A stretch of 64,000 nt of DNA from Daphnia carinata (lineage: Eukaryota; Arthropoda; Branchiopoda; Diplostraca; Daphniidae). How positions within the stretch are numbered: the stretch's first letter is position 1; each line of letters starts with the position of its first letter. The stretch covers positions 8,036,778-8,100,777 of the forward strand of contig NC_081336.1 in assembly GCF_022539665.2 (NCBI RefSeq), read 5' to 3'. The position numbers were made by a program, and so were the translations under genes. The notes below the pieces were generated by a model that did no database searches, was not told where the DNA came from, and worked only from the letters and a program-made list of their open reading frames with translations. Shown piece by piece: positions 1-13,407 of the stretch.

Positions 1-165
1 TTTCAAAAGAAACACGCACCCTTGACTCTTAATATTTGTGCTCTCTTCGTTTTTTTTTTTTTTTTACGATAAGAACGGGAAAGAAAAAAAAAACGCGGTC
101 TTTGGAACTCGTAACAGCTGCTATGTAGCCTGGAAGTTAATACGACGATTGTGTGTGTGTGTGTG

Positions 166-3100
166 TCACTGTTGGAGAAGAAGGAGGTGGTTTCCTTCGC
201 GCCGAGTCAGGCCTTTCAGCGCTGGCTTGCAATCCGATTTGTGCGTCGGCCAATCCGCTACTTGGCATTCCCTGTAGACATTGGTGGAAAAAAAAAAATA
301 AATCGATTCAATCAAGCAAACGGGAGCAAAAGAAAACGTTTTCTTTTTCCCGCCTTACTTGCTGCAATAATGCTGACATCGGCAACGTGAGCAACGATGT
401 TGGGCCTGTTTGTTGCACAGCGTGCAGGTCGAAGTGGCGGTCGTACACGTTCGGCGATTGATTTCAGTTGCTGATGATGTTGTTGGCACAGTTGCCTTAG
501 CAGTGCAATGGTTGAACGTTGTTTCCAGGTTTTCCGGATCATAAATAGCCGCCAACCTTGTTTTTTTTGTTTTTTTTTTCGTGAAAAATATATGCAAACG
601 GTACATCATTAGCAGCGAATGAAATACGATGACGGCAGAGATAGATTTAAAAATAGCTGAAAAAAAAAAATACCTTTGAACGGTTTCGGGTGATTCGTCA
701 CTGAGAAACTGTCGCTGTCCATCAAGGATGGCTGTCCATTTGACGGCCAGCTGCTTGAGCAAGAGCTGTCTCATTTCGGCCACAAGTTCTAGGATGAAAG
801 GCTTCTGGGTGGGGCCTGAATGACGCCAAACTTGATGGGCGCCGACAACCGAAAGCTGCACCAGCCACTGTTCAAAATCGGCCAGCGGTGGAATTTGATC
901 GATGACGTAATTATTCAAACTGGAACGCAACTGTTCATTGCGCAAAGCAAAAAAAAAAAAAAACATAAAGACGATGAGACCAATCAAAGATAAAGTTATT
1001 TACAAAAAAAAAATCGAAATCTAACTTTGAGCAATTGCTGGCAACGGAAGTCGTTGAGTTCGTACTTGCGCGGAGCTACGGGACTCATCAGAAGCGACAA
1101 AAGGAGGAGCCAGAGGTGAGCAGCTACTGGATGAAGTTGCCCTACGTTTGAGCCGGATGCTTCGTCGTCAGTGCATGGGCGCCATTGACCGTTATCGTAG
1201 ATTTCGGCTCTTTCGTCGTCGTCTCGACTTCCGCTGTCATCGCTGCCCATACGTCGTCGTTTTTCCTGCCGGATCCACGGTTGCTGGTCCATCAGCTGGA
1301 CCGCCAGCAGGGGCACGTCCGTCGTTGTAAGCATCCGGGATGTTACTATTTCAGACAAACTTGGCATCCAAAAATACACACATAGTATCAAACGTCATTA
1401 AAACAAAAAAATAGATACAATACAGTTAGTATATGTCGAGGAACTTGTTTTTTTATTATTATACTATCTCAAAAATATCCGCTTTCAAGTGAGATTTAGT
1501 GCGCCATTCCTTCATTCGATTGTCTGCAACGTCACGGAACCGGTGTTCAACGACTTGCGTAAAGAAAAAAAGAGTAAAAAAAAAAAAAGGGACGAAAGCA
1601 AAAATTTAAATTGATGTTATCAGTTATAGTGCATAGTAACAGGTTTTTGGAAATGCGTCCTTGTAGCGACATAAAAAGTTTGGGGAGGAAAGAAAAAGAA
1701 AAGGATGGCCCGTAAGAGGATCGAACTCATGACCTCCGCGTTATTAGCACGGCGCTCTAACCAACTGAGCTAACAGGCCGTTGCACTTGCCAACATCAAA
1801 CGCAGGTAAAAACAATCGCTAATCTTACAAAAATAAAGGATGAGATGGACTAGTTTTCAAGAAAAAAAAAAAAAAAGAAACTAAATTTAGAAAAGAAAAA
1901 AACAGAATTTTTAAATGATAAAGTAAAATAAAGTTCACCCGCCAACAGCATCTCGTATTCCCCAGCGGTCACCCATCCAGGTACTAACGAGACCCGGTCT
2001 AACTTGACTTCCGGGAGCTGACGAGACTGGCTAACGTTCTACATGGCTGTTGACAATGAGTCGTATAATTTAATTGAGCAATCTCAACCCACGGCAAAAA
2101 AAAAAAAAAACTAAATAAATACATGTTTTCTGTCTACATTTTTTTTTATGCGTCACGAGACCCAGACGCAGATTGGCACTGATAACAAATAGTCTGACGG
2201 ACAGACCATATTGATTCATAGTCCAGATTCTCGCGTCAGGGACACTCAAAGCTCGTTAAATCGCAATCAGATTGTCTTCATTATAAAAGCTTTATCTGAT
2301 TACTCATTAGTAGGGCGGCATTGTGTTGTTTCCACAACCCTTTCTCTGCATCGGACTTTGTCGGCTTTTCTTTCCCAAATGGCTACCTACTATGTCATTC
2401 ACACGCGATTTGTTTCGAAACGCAAAACACACACACACAAAAAAAAGGAAAAAAAAAAAAATATATACAGTAATGCTGGCGCCTTGTGTCTTTATAATAT
2501 TCACATGGGCGGCGTACTGAAAAACCCAGTGAATTTTATAATGACCCAAGTCGAGAGAAAATGACATAGAGAAAGAGGACTTCCCCGCTCATTATCCATG
2601 ATTTATTTTAAGTGGCGGATTATTACTTGTCTGCATGACCGGCGAGAAAGCGCAGAATGGCGATGCAGCGGATGGCGATGTTGGCCTCCAAGTGGCTGAC
2701 GTCCAGGTGCTTGAGGAGCGGGCTGTCGGCCAAGGACGGGTTCCTCGGCGCTGCCGTCGCGGCCGAACGCAAGAGCGTGCGGTGGCAATAGTCGATCAAG
2801 TCGACGATCGAGTCGCCCAGGGCTTCGCATGCGGCCGAATGGTACAGCAATAGCTCCAGCAAGCTAATGACTGCTCCTTCGTGGTACAGCTGCCAAAACA
2901 ATAAGGTAAAAGGGGAATTGTCTTGCATGTGAGAAAGGCTTTTGTCTCTTTCCTTTTCTTTTGCTCGTTTTACAAGGCTTTTGTTTTCGGACACACAGGC
3001 AATCATAAGAGTGAGGAGGCTCTCTTCGTTATTGTTATTCTATGACGACTCACCACCGTGTAAATCATCAGAGGTGAAAGGGAAGTCTCTGTCTTGAGCA

Positions 3101-4093
3101 AGTGAGGCAAGATTTCCTCCCTCCATATTTCAATCAGAATGGCATCGTAGACCAGCAGGGATACCTGTTTTGTGTGGTGACAAAGTGGGGAGGAAAAAAA
3201 GAAAAGAAGTGAAATCGTTATTATGTTTGTTGTTTGAATATGGCAAGCCATTCAAAAATGTTTCTCACCTAACACGTAAAGGGATTGATCATGCGAACAA
3301 GGAAAAACACACATTCATAATTATCTACAACTATACATCAATCGTTTCCTAGAAAACGCGGGGAGGTTTGTTGAAGAAAGAGACAGTGTGGGTCAGACGA
3401 TTGCAAAACAGGTCATTCAATTTCTTCCTTTAGCTATTCTTTTTTTTTTTTTTGCTAGGAAATCCGGCATATTATTTACGTCATCCGTCAGTGGGCGGGG
3501 TACTAAAGAAATAGTGGTGGAAAGAAAAAAAAAAGCCTCCCATTTCGTCATGTCTGACGGAGAAGAATTTGTTTAGACTGCGTTGACGTAGCGATTGCTG
3601 ATGTTTTGTCTGGTTTTTGTCTCAACAGCGACTGCACGAAGGGTGAGGTATATATATATATAATAACATTGTCAACAAACTAGGGAGCAGACGATGTAAT
3701 GAGGCAAATTTCTGCTATCGATCCAATAGGGCGCCATTAAGACCAATTTGACGGTGACATGAAATTGAGTTTAAAACGTTATCTGTTAAAATGTGTTGCA
3801 CATACTTTCTCTGCAACCATTAATTTAGAGTAGACAGTCTCTTCTTTGAGTTGAGCCGTCTGCGAGACAGCCTTGAGCGATAACTGGACCACTGCTTGAT
3901 GATGAGACAGCCATCTAATGAATAAAAGTGGGGCAATGAACGATACGAGTCCCTCATTATAATTCCGCACAAGCTCGAACGATATCAGAAACAATATATC
4001 TGTCTTTCTTCTTTTTCCCTACCTGTCAGATGCCAATTCGTCCAGTTGACAGAGTCGAGTCTGTTCTATCAGTTGATCTTCTTCGTAATCCAT
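166..4093 (-). CDS. Zmynd10: ZMYND10 (zinc finger MYND domain-containing protein 10)
   Basis: Eight exons give one frame of 483 codons (482 aa; human is about 440): 4093-4023, 3914-3806, 3164-3054, 2889-2627, 1359-1026, 930-674, 556-359 and 271-166. All introns are GT-AG. Recognised from blocks shared with human ZMYND10: the DxIVDLIDYCHRTL stretch in exon 4, the DVPLLAVQLMDQQPW stretch in exon 5, and a C-terminal MYND finger at about residues 426-462 with the full CxxC...CxxC...C...C...H...C ligand set, split across the last two exons. In animals ZMYND10 acts in the cytoplasm as a co-chaperone for preassembly of axonemal dynein arms. Here that would mean sensory or other motile cilia, or sperm; this is family knowledge. 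ATG 4093 is the first codon and matches the family's N-terminal helical region. Intron 4 hosts two Pol III genes. Confidence 0.9.
1706..1779 (-). tRNA. tRNA-Ile (AAT anticodon)
   Basis: A 74-base cloverleaf read on the minus strand. The acceptor stem GGCCTGT pairs with ACGGGCC (one G-T pair), followed by discriminator A. The D arm contains TAGCTCAGTTGG (A box), the anticodon loop CTAATAA gives anticodon AAT, and the T arm contains GTTCGATCC (B box). Runs of T directly downstream on the minus strand fit a Pol III terminator. No intron is seen. It lies inside intron 4 of ZMYND10 in the same orientation. It appears intact and functional. Confidence 0.95.
1941..2054 (-). rRNA. 5S rRNA, diverged variant or pseudogene
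   Basis: The minus strand reads as a 114-base 5S rRNA. Terminal strands GTCAACAGC and GCTGTTGGC pair as helix I. The 3' half keeps the highly conserved GTTAGTACCTGGATGGGTGACCG segment (internal control C box). The 5' half, including the A box equivalent, is clearly diverged from typical arthropod 5S, and the gene is several bases shorter than the usual 118-120. It may be a variant gene or a decaying copy. It sits about 160 bases upstream of the tRNA-Ile, same strand, in the same ZMYND10 intron. Confidence 0.7.
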
Positions 4094-5659
4094 AATAATT
4101 TAATGAGCAGCTGAATTTATAATGCCAATTGCGAAAGCCAATGCCAAAAGGAAACACAAACAACTGCGGAATTGATAAATTCTAGGATTTTGTTATGTCC
4201 TAGACCACATTCCGCAGACGACGCTGAAAGACTAAACGAATCTTAACGGTTAATAACGGGAGCATGGATCTAATAAAAGTTGAGCATCGATTCAACAAAC
4301 TTGTCCTGTCTCTATTTTATTTATTTTTGTTTTTTAATAAATGAGGAAAAACGTTACGTGAGAGCCATGGCAACGGCCAAGGAAGAAAAACGATCGATGA
4401 AAAAAGGCTGGGCACTTTGTAATCAAGGGATCAAAAAACCTTCCATGGAAACACACACAACGTTCGTACGTAGCCGTACGTGTTTAAATAATGTGTCTGA
4501 CTTGCATCCGGTGTTTATTATCACATGAACCATTACAGTACACACATATGTATATATTAGATATCTATAAATGTATGTACGCACACACACTTTTATTCGT
4601 CATTTGTTTTTCTTTTTTTCCTGACAAAAATTCTCGAAAAAAATTCAATCGTTTTTTTTTTTTGAATTTGCTGGGATTTCGCCATTGAAACAAAAAAGAA
4701 TTATTTTCTAAGTTTTTCTTTTCAAATTGAACATTTGTATTTTTTGTTTGGTTGTTGTTGTTTTTTTTTGTTTGTTTTTTTTTGTTTTTGTTTCGTGTAC
4801 AAAGAAGACAAAAAGGAGAGAGAAATTATGGAGAAAATAATAATAATAAAAGAAACTTTGATATCGGCTGCTGGTCTACACACACACAGGCACACACAAT
4901 TATACATTACTTTTGCCATAAATGTTGTGGTTGTTTTAGAAGTGATTTGAATTTTTTGTTTTGTTTTTGTTAAATTTTTCCTTGCGTTGGGGGGGGGGGG
5001 TTGAGGTTTCTTGTCTGTTTGGAAAGGAGGATAAATCTATTTTATAGTTAAAAGATTCAGATGAAGAGGGGGAGGGGGGTCAATTTGGGCATGGTACGGT
5101 GAAAAATTATAAGTAATAAATCACATTTCACGAGTGCGGATTGTATTATTATTATTCCGAATTTCTTTTTGCCTTTTTTTTTAAATTTTCCTTTTTTTTT
5201 TATTGATTTTCGGTGAGCGCAATAAGAAGTTTTGTTGAAGCAGAGACGAAAACAAGTAAGAGATTACCATGATTACAAATGGTAGGTGTAGAAGATGGGG
5301 GGACAGGCATGGCGGGTCCAATTCGAAGATGAGGGCGGGGTTGTTTTATTTATATAGGAAACATTTGTTTTAAAACAAAACACGGGTACGTGTGTGTGTA
5401 TACATTTTTCCGAAAAAAAAAAATTGGTATTGTTTTTTTTTTTTTCAACAACAACGGAACAAAAAATGAAATCGACACAAATTTTAAAATGGGGGAGGAC
5501 AGCAGAGAGATGGGAAGGGGGTAGGGGGAGTCGATATTTATCACAACAAATGATCCAGTAATTTTTTTTTTTTAGCGCAACAGCAGCAGCTCTCTGGATG
5601 GTCTCATCGAATTAAAAAACATGGGATTTAAAAAAAAAAAAAATTCAATTTCCAACATC

Positions 5660-5698
<39 letters not shown>

Positions 5699-7428
5699 TG
5701 CACAAAACGAATCTCTCCACAATCTATGTAAATTGATTTTCATCTCTTTTTTTTTTTTGGTGTGTGTTCTATTTTCAATGTTTTTTTTTTTTTTGTTTTA
5801 GCGTTTCCAACGTCTCCGGACGGAACACAGACACTGGACAAATGACAAACGATGACAAAACAACGATATTCATGAAGCCCCATCTTTCCAGTCTGTCTCT
5901 TTTAATTTACATTAAATCCCACCCCAAAAATCTAGATTTTTTTTTTTTTTCGTTAACTTTCTTTTATTAAAAAAAAAAACAAAAAACATGACGTTTGGAT
6001 TATCACGCCAAAATGCGAGGAGGGAGAGACCCCCCACCCTCCCAAACAATCGTGAAAAACCCCCAAAAAATTTCTCTTTTTTAAAAAAAAAGAAAAGAAA
6101 AGAAACTGATTAAATAACGACGTACAAGATTGTGGAGAACATTTTCGTGAAGTGAAACATGAAACGAAAAAAAAAATAAAATAAAATAAAATATAAAATA
6201 CATACATTAAGGAGGAGGGCGGGTGAGGACAAAGACTTTATGTATCCTCTTGATTTTCTTCCCCTTTTCTGGAGAAGCATAAACACATGCACTTGGCGTT
6301 CACACTCGTTTCTTTTCGTTTTTGTTTTTTTTTAGGTTCCTCACTTGATATATATATATACACACACGTACACACAATCACGCTTGCAATCACGGCTGGT
6401 CCCGAGCTGCTTGTTTTTTTTATCGTCTTCCATTTTTCATTTGATGAATTTTTCATTTTTTGTTTTTTGTTTTTTCTTTCAAATCAGAAAACAAAAACAA
6501 AAAAACAAAAAAACAAATCATATGGTAGGGCGTGGCGGAGAAGCCGACCTTTTTAAACATAATATTAATGTGATAAAACAAATGAAGTGAGAGGCGATAG
6601 GGGGGGGGGGGCATATTGTGAAGATGCGTATTCACGGAGGACAAAACAAAAAAAGTCAATTTAAAAAAAAATAATAATAATAACAAAAACGATCGAAATC
6701 AAACAAAAAGGGGGAGGGGCGAGAAGACGTAAAAATTGGTATAGAAAGCCCGAAGGTATACAGTAATATAATTATAATAGAAATAGAGGCCTAATTTTGT
6801 TTTTCTTCTTCTCACACCAAACAGGTCGTGTTGTGTGGATGAGGCGGATGTCACCAACTGTCCAGCATCAATTTTTAAATTTATTTTTAGTTCACCACTT
6901 TTTTTTTTTTTTTTTTTTTTTTTTTGCGACGCAATATTCTTCAGCACTGGGGAGAGCCACGAAAATGGGCAGTTCGGAAACGGAAAAAAAAAAAGAAAAA
7001 TTATATTGGCCCAGAAAAAAAAAAAAGGCGAAAGAAAAAAACGAAGAAAGAAAGCACAAAATGGGTGTGTAACGTGTGTAGGCGTTTCGTATGAGAGAGA
7101 GAGAGAGAGAGAGAGAAAAAAACAAAACAATAATAATAATTCCTTTTCCAGCTAACCAATACTTTGGACACACGCACAATGAAAGACTTTGAGATACTCT
7201 CCGATCAGCTTCCGGTTTACCCATCCCCTTAAAGCCACCCAAAATTGAAGAACTTGTCTTGTTGTTATTTGTCCCTATAAGCGCAAAACCACACACACAA
7301 CACTTCCGTCCCATCCGCCAAAAATTTCCTTTTTCAAATCCACCAATATTGTTCGTTCTGCCTGTTGGTTCTTTTTCTTTTTTTTTTTTTCATTTAAATT
7401 TATTATTATTTTTTTTATGTATATATTC

Positions 7429-7465
<37 letters not shown>

Positions 7466-7487
7466 GATTGTTTTTTTCTTTTTTCTT
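4094..7487. other. Intergenic / probable 3' UTR, low complexity
   Basis: No supported gene. It lies between the start of ZMYND10 and the stop of the Ser-rich gene (both minus strand), so much of it may be the latter's 3' UTR. It is dominated by A and T homopolymers, including about 30 A at 5667-5696 and about 23 T near 6899-6925, plus (GA)n at about 7094-7116. Reading frames here are made of F/K homopolymer translations and are not believable. Confidence 0.6.
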
Positions 7488-10400
7488 TTAGAGGTCCCGT
7501 CTGGTTTGACTCGACGTATTAGAAGATGATGAAGAATAAGTGGTAGAGGCGGAGGCGCAGGGTACAACCGGCAGACTGGCGAGTTTACTCCGACTGGTGC
7601 CGCTAGATGGCTCGCCTGTCGACAGCGGATAATTGTTATTGTTATTGGTACTGTTGTCCTGGTGGTGTTGTTGACGTTCGGCCAGCGTCGCACTCGCCCA
7701 CCTACCGCCACTGGTGGATTCAACAAATCCCGCGTTGTCCACTCCTCCTCCTCCACCGCCGGCCGTGGCCGTCTGACTCGAACAGCTGATGGCAGCCGCC
7801 GTAGCAGACGACGTCTTGGGACTCGACGGGTGGACTCGATCGCGAAACGAACGCACGCACGACTTGACGGCCGACTCCAACGTTTTCGTGTTGGTGGTGG
7901 TGGTGGTGGCGGCAGCACCAGCAGCGGCAGAGCAGGCCGCCACTGCAGCAGGAGGAGGAGGAATAGAAAACTGTTGATGTTGGTGCTGATGAGACGGCAA
8001 CGGAGGCGGAAGCGGCACCATGACGGCCAACATGTTGCACGAGGACGACGAACCAGCCGGACACGAAGCCGCGTCCGGCGGCGGCTGCTGGAGACTGCTG
8101 CCCGTGCTCATACTCTTACTCCGGGTGACGATCGGCTGGCCGTGAATGTCCAGGAGTAATCGCGTGCTGCTGGCCGTGGCCGTCGGAATCGAAAACAAAT
8201 CCTTTTTACTCTCGACACTGTGTTGTTCTTTTTGTTGTGGTTGTTGTTGTTGTGGTTGTTGTTGTTGTTGCTGTGGTTGGTGGTGATGCGGACGGCCGGC
8301 TAAATGCCTGTAGGCGTAGCCACCACCGCTGCTCCCGTAACTGCTGGACGACAGGGAGCTGGTGGAACTGCTGTACGACGCCGACGTGCAGCAATAGACG
8401 GCCATGATGGACGACGAGGACGATGAAGACGATTGCGAATTGGTAGACGACGAGCACGACGGACCGGCCGTTTTCGAATGGCCGGCACGACCGGAACCGG
8501 ACGCAGGATCCGTCAGGATGCTTTCTGAATTGCAGCGGAATGGTGGAAAGCTGGTGGGAGTTTCGTGCACCGTCCGGTTGGGTGGCGGCCGGATGCACTC
8601 CTGATAAATTTCACTCTCCTAATGATTGAATTTTTTGGGGTTTTTTTTTTTTTTTATAGAAAAATCCAATTAAGACGGGCACAATTAGCATAAGAAATGC
8701 AAATGCAAAATGCAAAACCTGATCGTGGTCGCGGATGCGGAGTCGAGCGGACGATCCGTAAGGTTTCTCCTCGCCATCGGGTAAGGTGGGACACGTGGGC
8801 AAGTCGAGAGCCAAATCCCGTTTGACCGACAGGTTCCTTTCGGCCCGTTGGGCCGCAGCGGCCAGGGCCGCCTTGGTCGTCGCCACCGATTCCGCCGTAA
8901 GGTCCAATGGCTTTTTCTTGCCTTCTCCAGTCACTGGAATCTACAACATTAAATTGAAATTTTCATTCTTCGAAATTGAATTTTTAAAAAGAAAAATCAA
9001 TAATGGATGAGCAGAGAGAGGGAGGAAGTCGGGATCTAACCGGAAGGAAAGGCTGAAATCTCTTGTGCTTTAAATTCTTCTTCATTAAAAAATGATTGCG
9101 TTTATTATTAGCCGGCCTTGATTGGCGTCCTTGTTCGTTGGGCTCCTTCTTCTTCTTGTTACGCGACAACACTTTTAAAACGGTCATCCAAAATTCCTGC
9201 AAGATCCTTGCGCCCCCGAATTCCAATGACGTCACCACTCGCATTTCACTTCCTTTCAGTTCCGTTCGCCCCACCCCAACGCCAAACAAAAACAAATCGT
9301 TAAAAAACAAAGGAACGAAACGGAAAAAAAAAAAATAAATGTTGTACAGGAAAAACGTTCAGACACGTCCGTTCGTCTGCCCGTCTCGACAGTGTCTGTG
9401 TGTGTGTGTGTATGCACCTTTTTTTTGCTATGAAACACACACACACACACACACAATGTGGTTATTACACAGACACAGACACACACACACACACGAGGCC
9501 CCCCGTCTGCGGGCGATAAGTGCGTCAAGTTGAGAGTACAAGTGACGACGACGACCTTTCGATCCTGGCCAGCCTTGCCCAGGCCTCCTCCTCCCACTTT
9601 ATTTCCCGTCTCTGCGTCTTTCTTTCTTTTGATTTTGTACCATTCTGGAATTTGCTCGTCTGGCCAAGGGAGGGGAGAGGACGGATCGGCGACGTCAATA
9701 CAGACACTTGCATGTCTGTGAGTGTAGCAAGGGGGTAGGGGAGGGCAGTCAATGCACGTGTACTTTTTCTTATATATGTGTGTGTGTCTGTGTGTGTGTG
9801 TGTGTGTTGGGGCTGCTGTGTATAAGAGTCTCTCTTTTCTTTCTTTTCTTTCTTTTTTTTTTTTTCCTACTCTCTGGCCGGTTCCAGACACAGACTCAGA
9901 CAGACACAGACATAGTACCTAGACGGCTGGGTTTTTGCTGGGTTGGGTGGACCAACCACCCACCCACCAGCTCAAAAAAAAAAAAAAACGGGGGTAGGGA
10001 GAATTTTTCGTTTCCTTTTTTTTTTTTTTTTCCAAATGAAATATTGGCCAGTAGAGCGTCGGTAGACGACGACGTCATCCTTTTTTTTTTTTCATATTAA
10101 AAATCATCGATTAAAAATGCGTCTTTTTCAAATACGAGACGGGTATTTTGGAACACACAAAAAAAAAGAGAAATTAAAAAAAAAAAAAAAGGATAGAAAA
10201 TGTCTAATATTTAGACGTTCGGCGGGACCCGACATCGCCCCTTCAGGGGGAGAACAACAAAAAAAAAAAAAAAGGTGGGAGGAGTAAAAGCCAACGCCCC
10301 TCCCCAAACGTCTAGACATTCCCAGCCGTCGACGGCGGCATTTAAAAAAAAAAAAAACCGGGCGGACGCGCACACACACACACACACACACACACGGATT

Positions 10401-10882
10401 TTATTATTATTATTTTTTTTTTTAATCAACTAGAAAAGAAAAAAAAACAAAGAGGGTCTATTTATTCTTGTTGTCTAACATGGCTGGTAGGTGTCGCCCC
10501 GCGCACACACCGGGGTCCGCCGGTAAAGGTGTAGGCAAGGTCAGGGCAAGCAACAACAACAACAACAAAAGACGATAGAACTTACCCGAAAGAAAGCGTG
10601 ACGCTCGTCTTTTGGCGTCTGTTTGGGTAAGAGTTGTTGCAAGTGGTTGTAGTGGTGGTTGTGACGGTGGTGTTTCTTGGCGCCGGTGGGCGACGGCGAC
10701 GAAGACGAAGGCGGAGACGAGGAGGGAGACGATGAGAGCGAAGACGAAGACGATGAAAAGAACGAGCCCGCCGCCGCTGCTGTTGTTGTTGTTGTTGTTG
10801 CCGTTGTTGTCGATGTCGACGATTGGTGGTGATGAGATGACGGAACTGAAGGGGCGGATGACGACCACGATCGGGCCCCCAT
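7488..10882 (-). CDS. Uncharacterised Ser/Gln-rich protein
   Basis: Four exons join in phase (10882-10586, 9196-9041, 8940-8719, 8618-7488) to 602 codons. I do not recognise the family. Exon 1 encodes a Ser/Thr/Pro/His-rich tract. Exon 2 encodes a basic stretch beginning EFWMTVLKVLSRNKKKK. Exon 3 is helical and Ala-rich, ending in SSARLRIRDHDQ. Exon 4 opens with ESEIYQECIRPPPNRT and continues into long poly-Ser, Gln/Pro, Gly and Ala/Thr runs, ending QTRRDL. Long homopolymeric tracts suggest a largely disordered protein, perhaps a cytoplasmic tail or scaffold. Exons 3-4 are the best supported. The 5' end is uncertain: exon 1 is open in all three minus frames, and an alternative frame encodes a transmembrane-like segment. 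An in-frame TAG just upstream of ATG 10882 supports this start for the Ser-rich frame. Confidence 0.5.
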
Positions 10883-13353
10883 CTCCTATTCGATTCCTTT
10901 GCCTTTTGGGGTTTTCTTTCTTTCTTTCTTTCTCCTTTTTTTTTTGCGATTCGTTCTTCATCCAATTGACGGACGATGATAACATCAACGTTCGATCAAC
11001 TTGCACCACCAGGAGGAGGAGGAGCCCTTCTGCAACCTGCCAATCCTGACAGACAACAAAACATGCATCATTAGATTTCGGTGGGGCCAGACATTTAATA
11101 ATTTTTTTTTTGTTTTTCAAGACATGGGACACAGGTTGTCATCATTTCTTATTTTTTCGTGTCTAATTTGAATAACGCCAGTGGTACGTTTTAACGTGCC
11201 AGAGAAAATTCACGCTCTCTTCTTGTTTTGTTTTTGTTTTTTTTTTGTTGGCAAAAAAAAACAAAAAAATCGGGGGGTTGGGAATGGTGGGCGGAGATGG
11301 GAAAAGAAGAGAATGAAAATCGGTGGAAGAAAAAGAGAGACGGGCCAAGGCCGCCCGTCGAAACACATATATACACACAAGGCTGTTTGAAGGCGAGCTG
11401 ATGGCCGCACGCGCTCGTAACTGGCCCTCGTTCTTTTTTCCCCTTCATTTTCAATTTTTTTTTTTTCGTCCCCCTTACTACCCAGATCTGCCGTACTTTT
11501 CGCTGACTAAATATAGACACACAAAACGAAGAAACGGGCCAAAAAAAAAATAAAATAAAATAAAAAATTATTAGGGATTTTGTTTTTAATTCCCACCCTA
11601 TTTTCGTAAAATAATTTTTTCTATTGGATAAAAAAAAAAAAAAAAAAAAATCGAATGAAATTTGCTACTTCCTACCCCCGGCAAATGATCTCATGGATGA
11701 ATCATCAACACCTGTCAAATGTTTCGCGTTGTCCCAAAAGAAAAATAAGTTTTGGATATTTTTCCCAACAAAAAAAAAAAAATATACAAAGTGTGTTAAA
11801 TGAATAAATCAAATTGAAGAGAAAAAAAAAACAAATTAAGGAAATCAAAATGCTCTGCGTGAAAAGACCTTCAGGGTTCGGAAATAACTCAGAGACGCGG
11901 GGCCACTTTCGCCCTGCACATACGCATTCCACGTACACACTTGAAAAACAAATAAAAACAGCTGTTTTTTTTTTTTTGTTTGTTTTTTTGTTCAAACGTG
12001 ACGTGATTTGAACTCTGCATCCGCCCCATTCGAATTCAAATTTTGCAAATTGTTTCGGGAATATTAGAAATCAAAGGGGGGGGCAGTGGACTGTTAACTA
12101 TTTAGGAGAACGGCCGAAGAGAGCCAATGTGTATTTTTAAAACACCCCAACCTCTTCGTGAGTCGTTTCACGTTTGGTGTTTTCGTCACAAGCAAAGAAT
12201 TTATTTATTTTTTTTTTTTTTTACAAATAATTTTTTTTTTTAAGGGAAAAGACAGAAGGCGTCGTTTCATTCCCCTTCTCTCCCACCTTTATTTTTTTTT
12301 TTTTTTGTTGATGTTAGTCGTCGTCGTAAAAGAAGATCAGCTGTTTTGTGTCGAATCGAATCCACTGGAACTCGTCCAGGACACACACGAACGCATTCAC
12401 ATTCTTTCAAGTGTGTCTGTGTGTGTGTGTGACGACTTTTGGATGGAGGGCGGGACCGACGGCGACAACCCCCCCTCCCCTTTAAAAAATTTACCTTTCA
12501 ATGTTTTCTTTTTAACGCAAAAAAAAAAAACTGTCCCCCTCCCCCTCACCTTAAAAAAAAAAATTCATTTTCATTAGGGGAATGCATTGGAAAAATTGGC
12601 ACCGCTGTAAGGTGGAAACAAAATACAGTACACGCACGCAGACTCTCTCTCTGTGCATGATTAAAAAAGGCACGGAGTACGGCGGTCCTTGTCTATACCG
12701 ACCGGAGGGCAACATTAACAACAACCAGGTTTTTCTCTTTTTTTTTTTTTCTTTCACCTTCTGGTCACATCCGCATACCTGCTAAACGAAATTACTTATT
12801 CACGTGAATTGAAAAAAATAAATAAATAAATAATCGAGGCATTTGAAACTTGCTTTGTTATACATTTAAAGACAAACAGAAAAAAGCTAAACAAAATTCA
12901 CGCTCTCTCCGTGACTGGATCGATACTCGTGTGCCCGTCTTTGTCTCTCTCTCTATCGGACACGAAAAAAAAAAAAAAAAGAGGCGTATGTCTGGCATCA
13001 TTGGATATGTATGGAAGAGAGGGGGATGTTGTCCTAAACAGCTGATCGATAAAATAGTGTGTGTGTGTACTCGCTCCCCCTAAACAACGGCACAACGGGC
13101 TGTGTGTTTTATATTATTTTGAAAACGTAAAAAGAATGGGAGAAGAAACTAAAAAAAAAAAAAAAAAAGAAATTATTATTATTATTGATGAAAAATAGTT
13201 GGAGAAAAATCCCGCCAGGAGGAGCCCCCGTTTTTATGGATGTTATTTGTGACTCTGCTTGGTTAGTTTCGGTTGGTTAGGCGTGTGTGTGTGGGTGCGG
13301 CTGAATGCGCCGTGACGTCATCCGGCCGTGACCGTCTAGACACTCGGCCGTCA

Positions 13354-13407
<54 letters not shown>

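Noticed and set aside
4094-7500. Many open frames of Phe/Lys/Ser-rich peptides on both strands
   Set aside because: They are translations of poly-A/poly-T and short tandem repeats and have no conserved motif or splice context.
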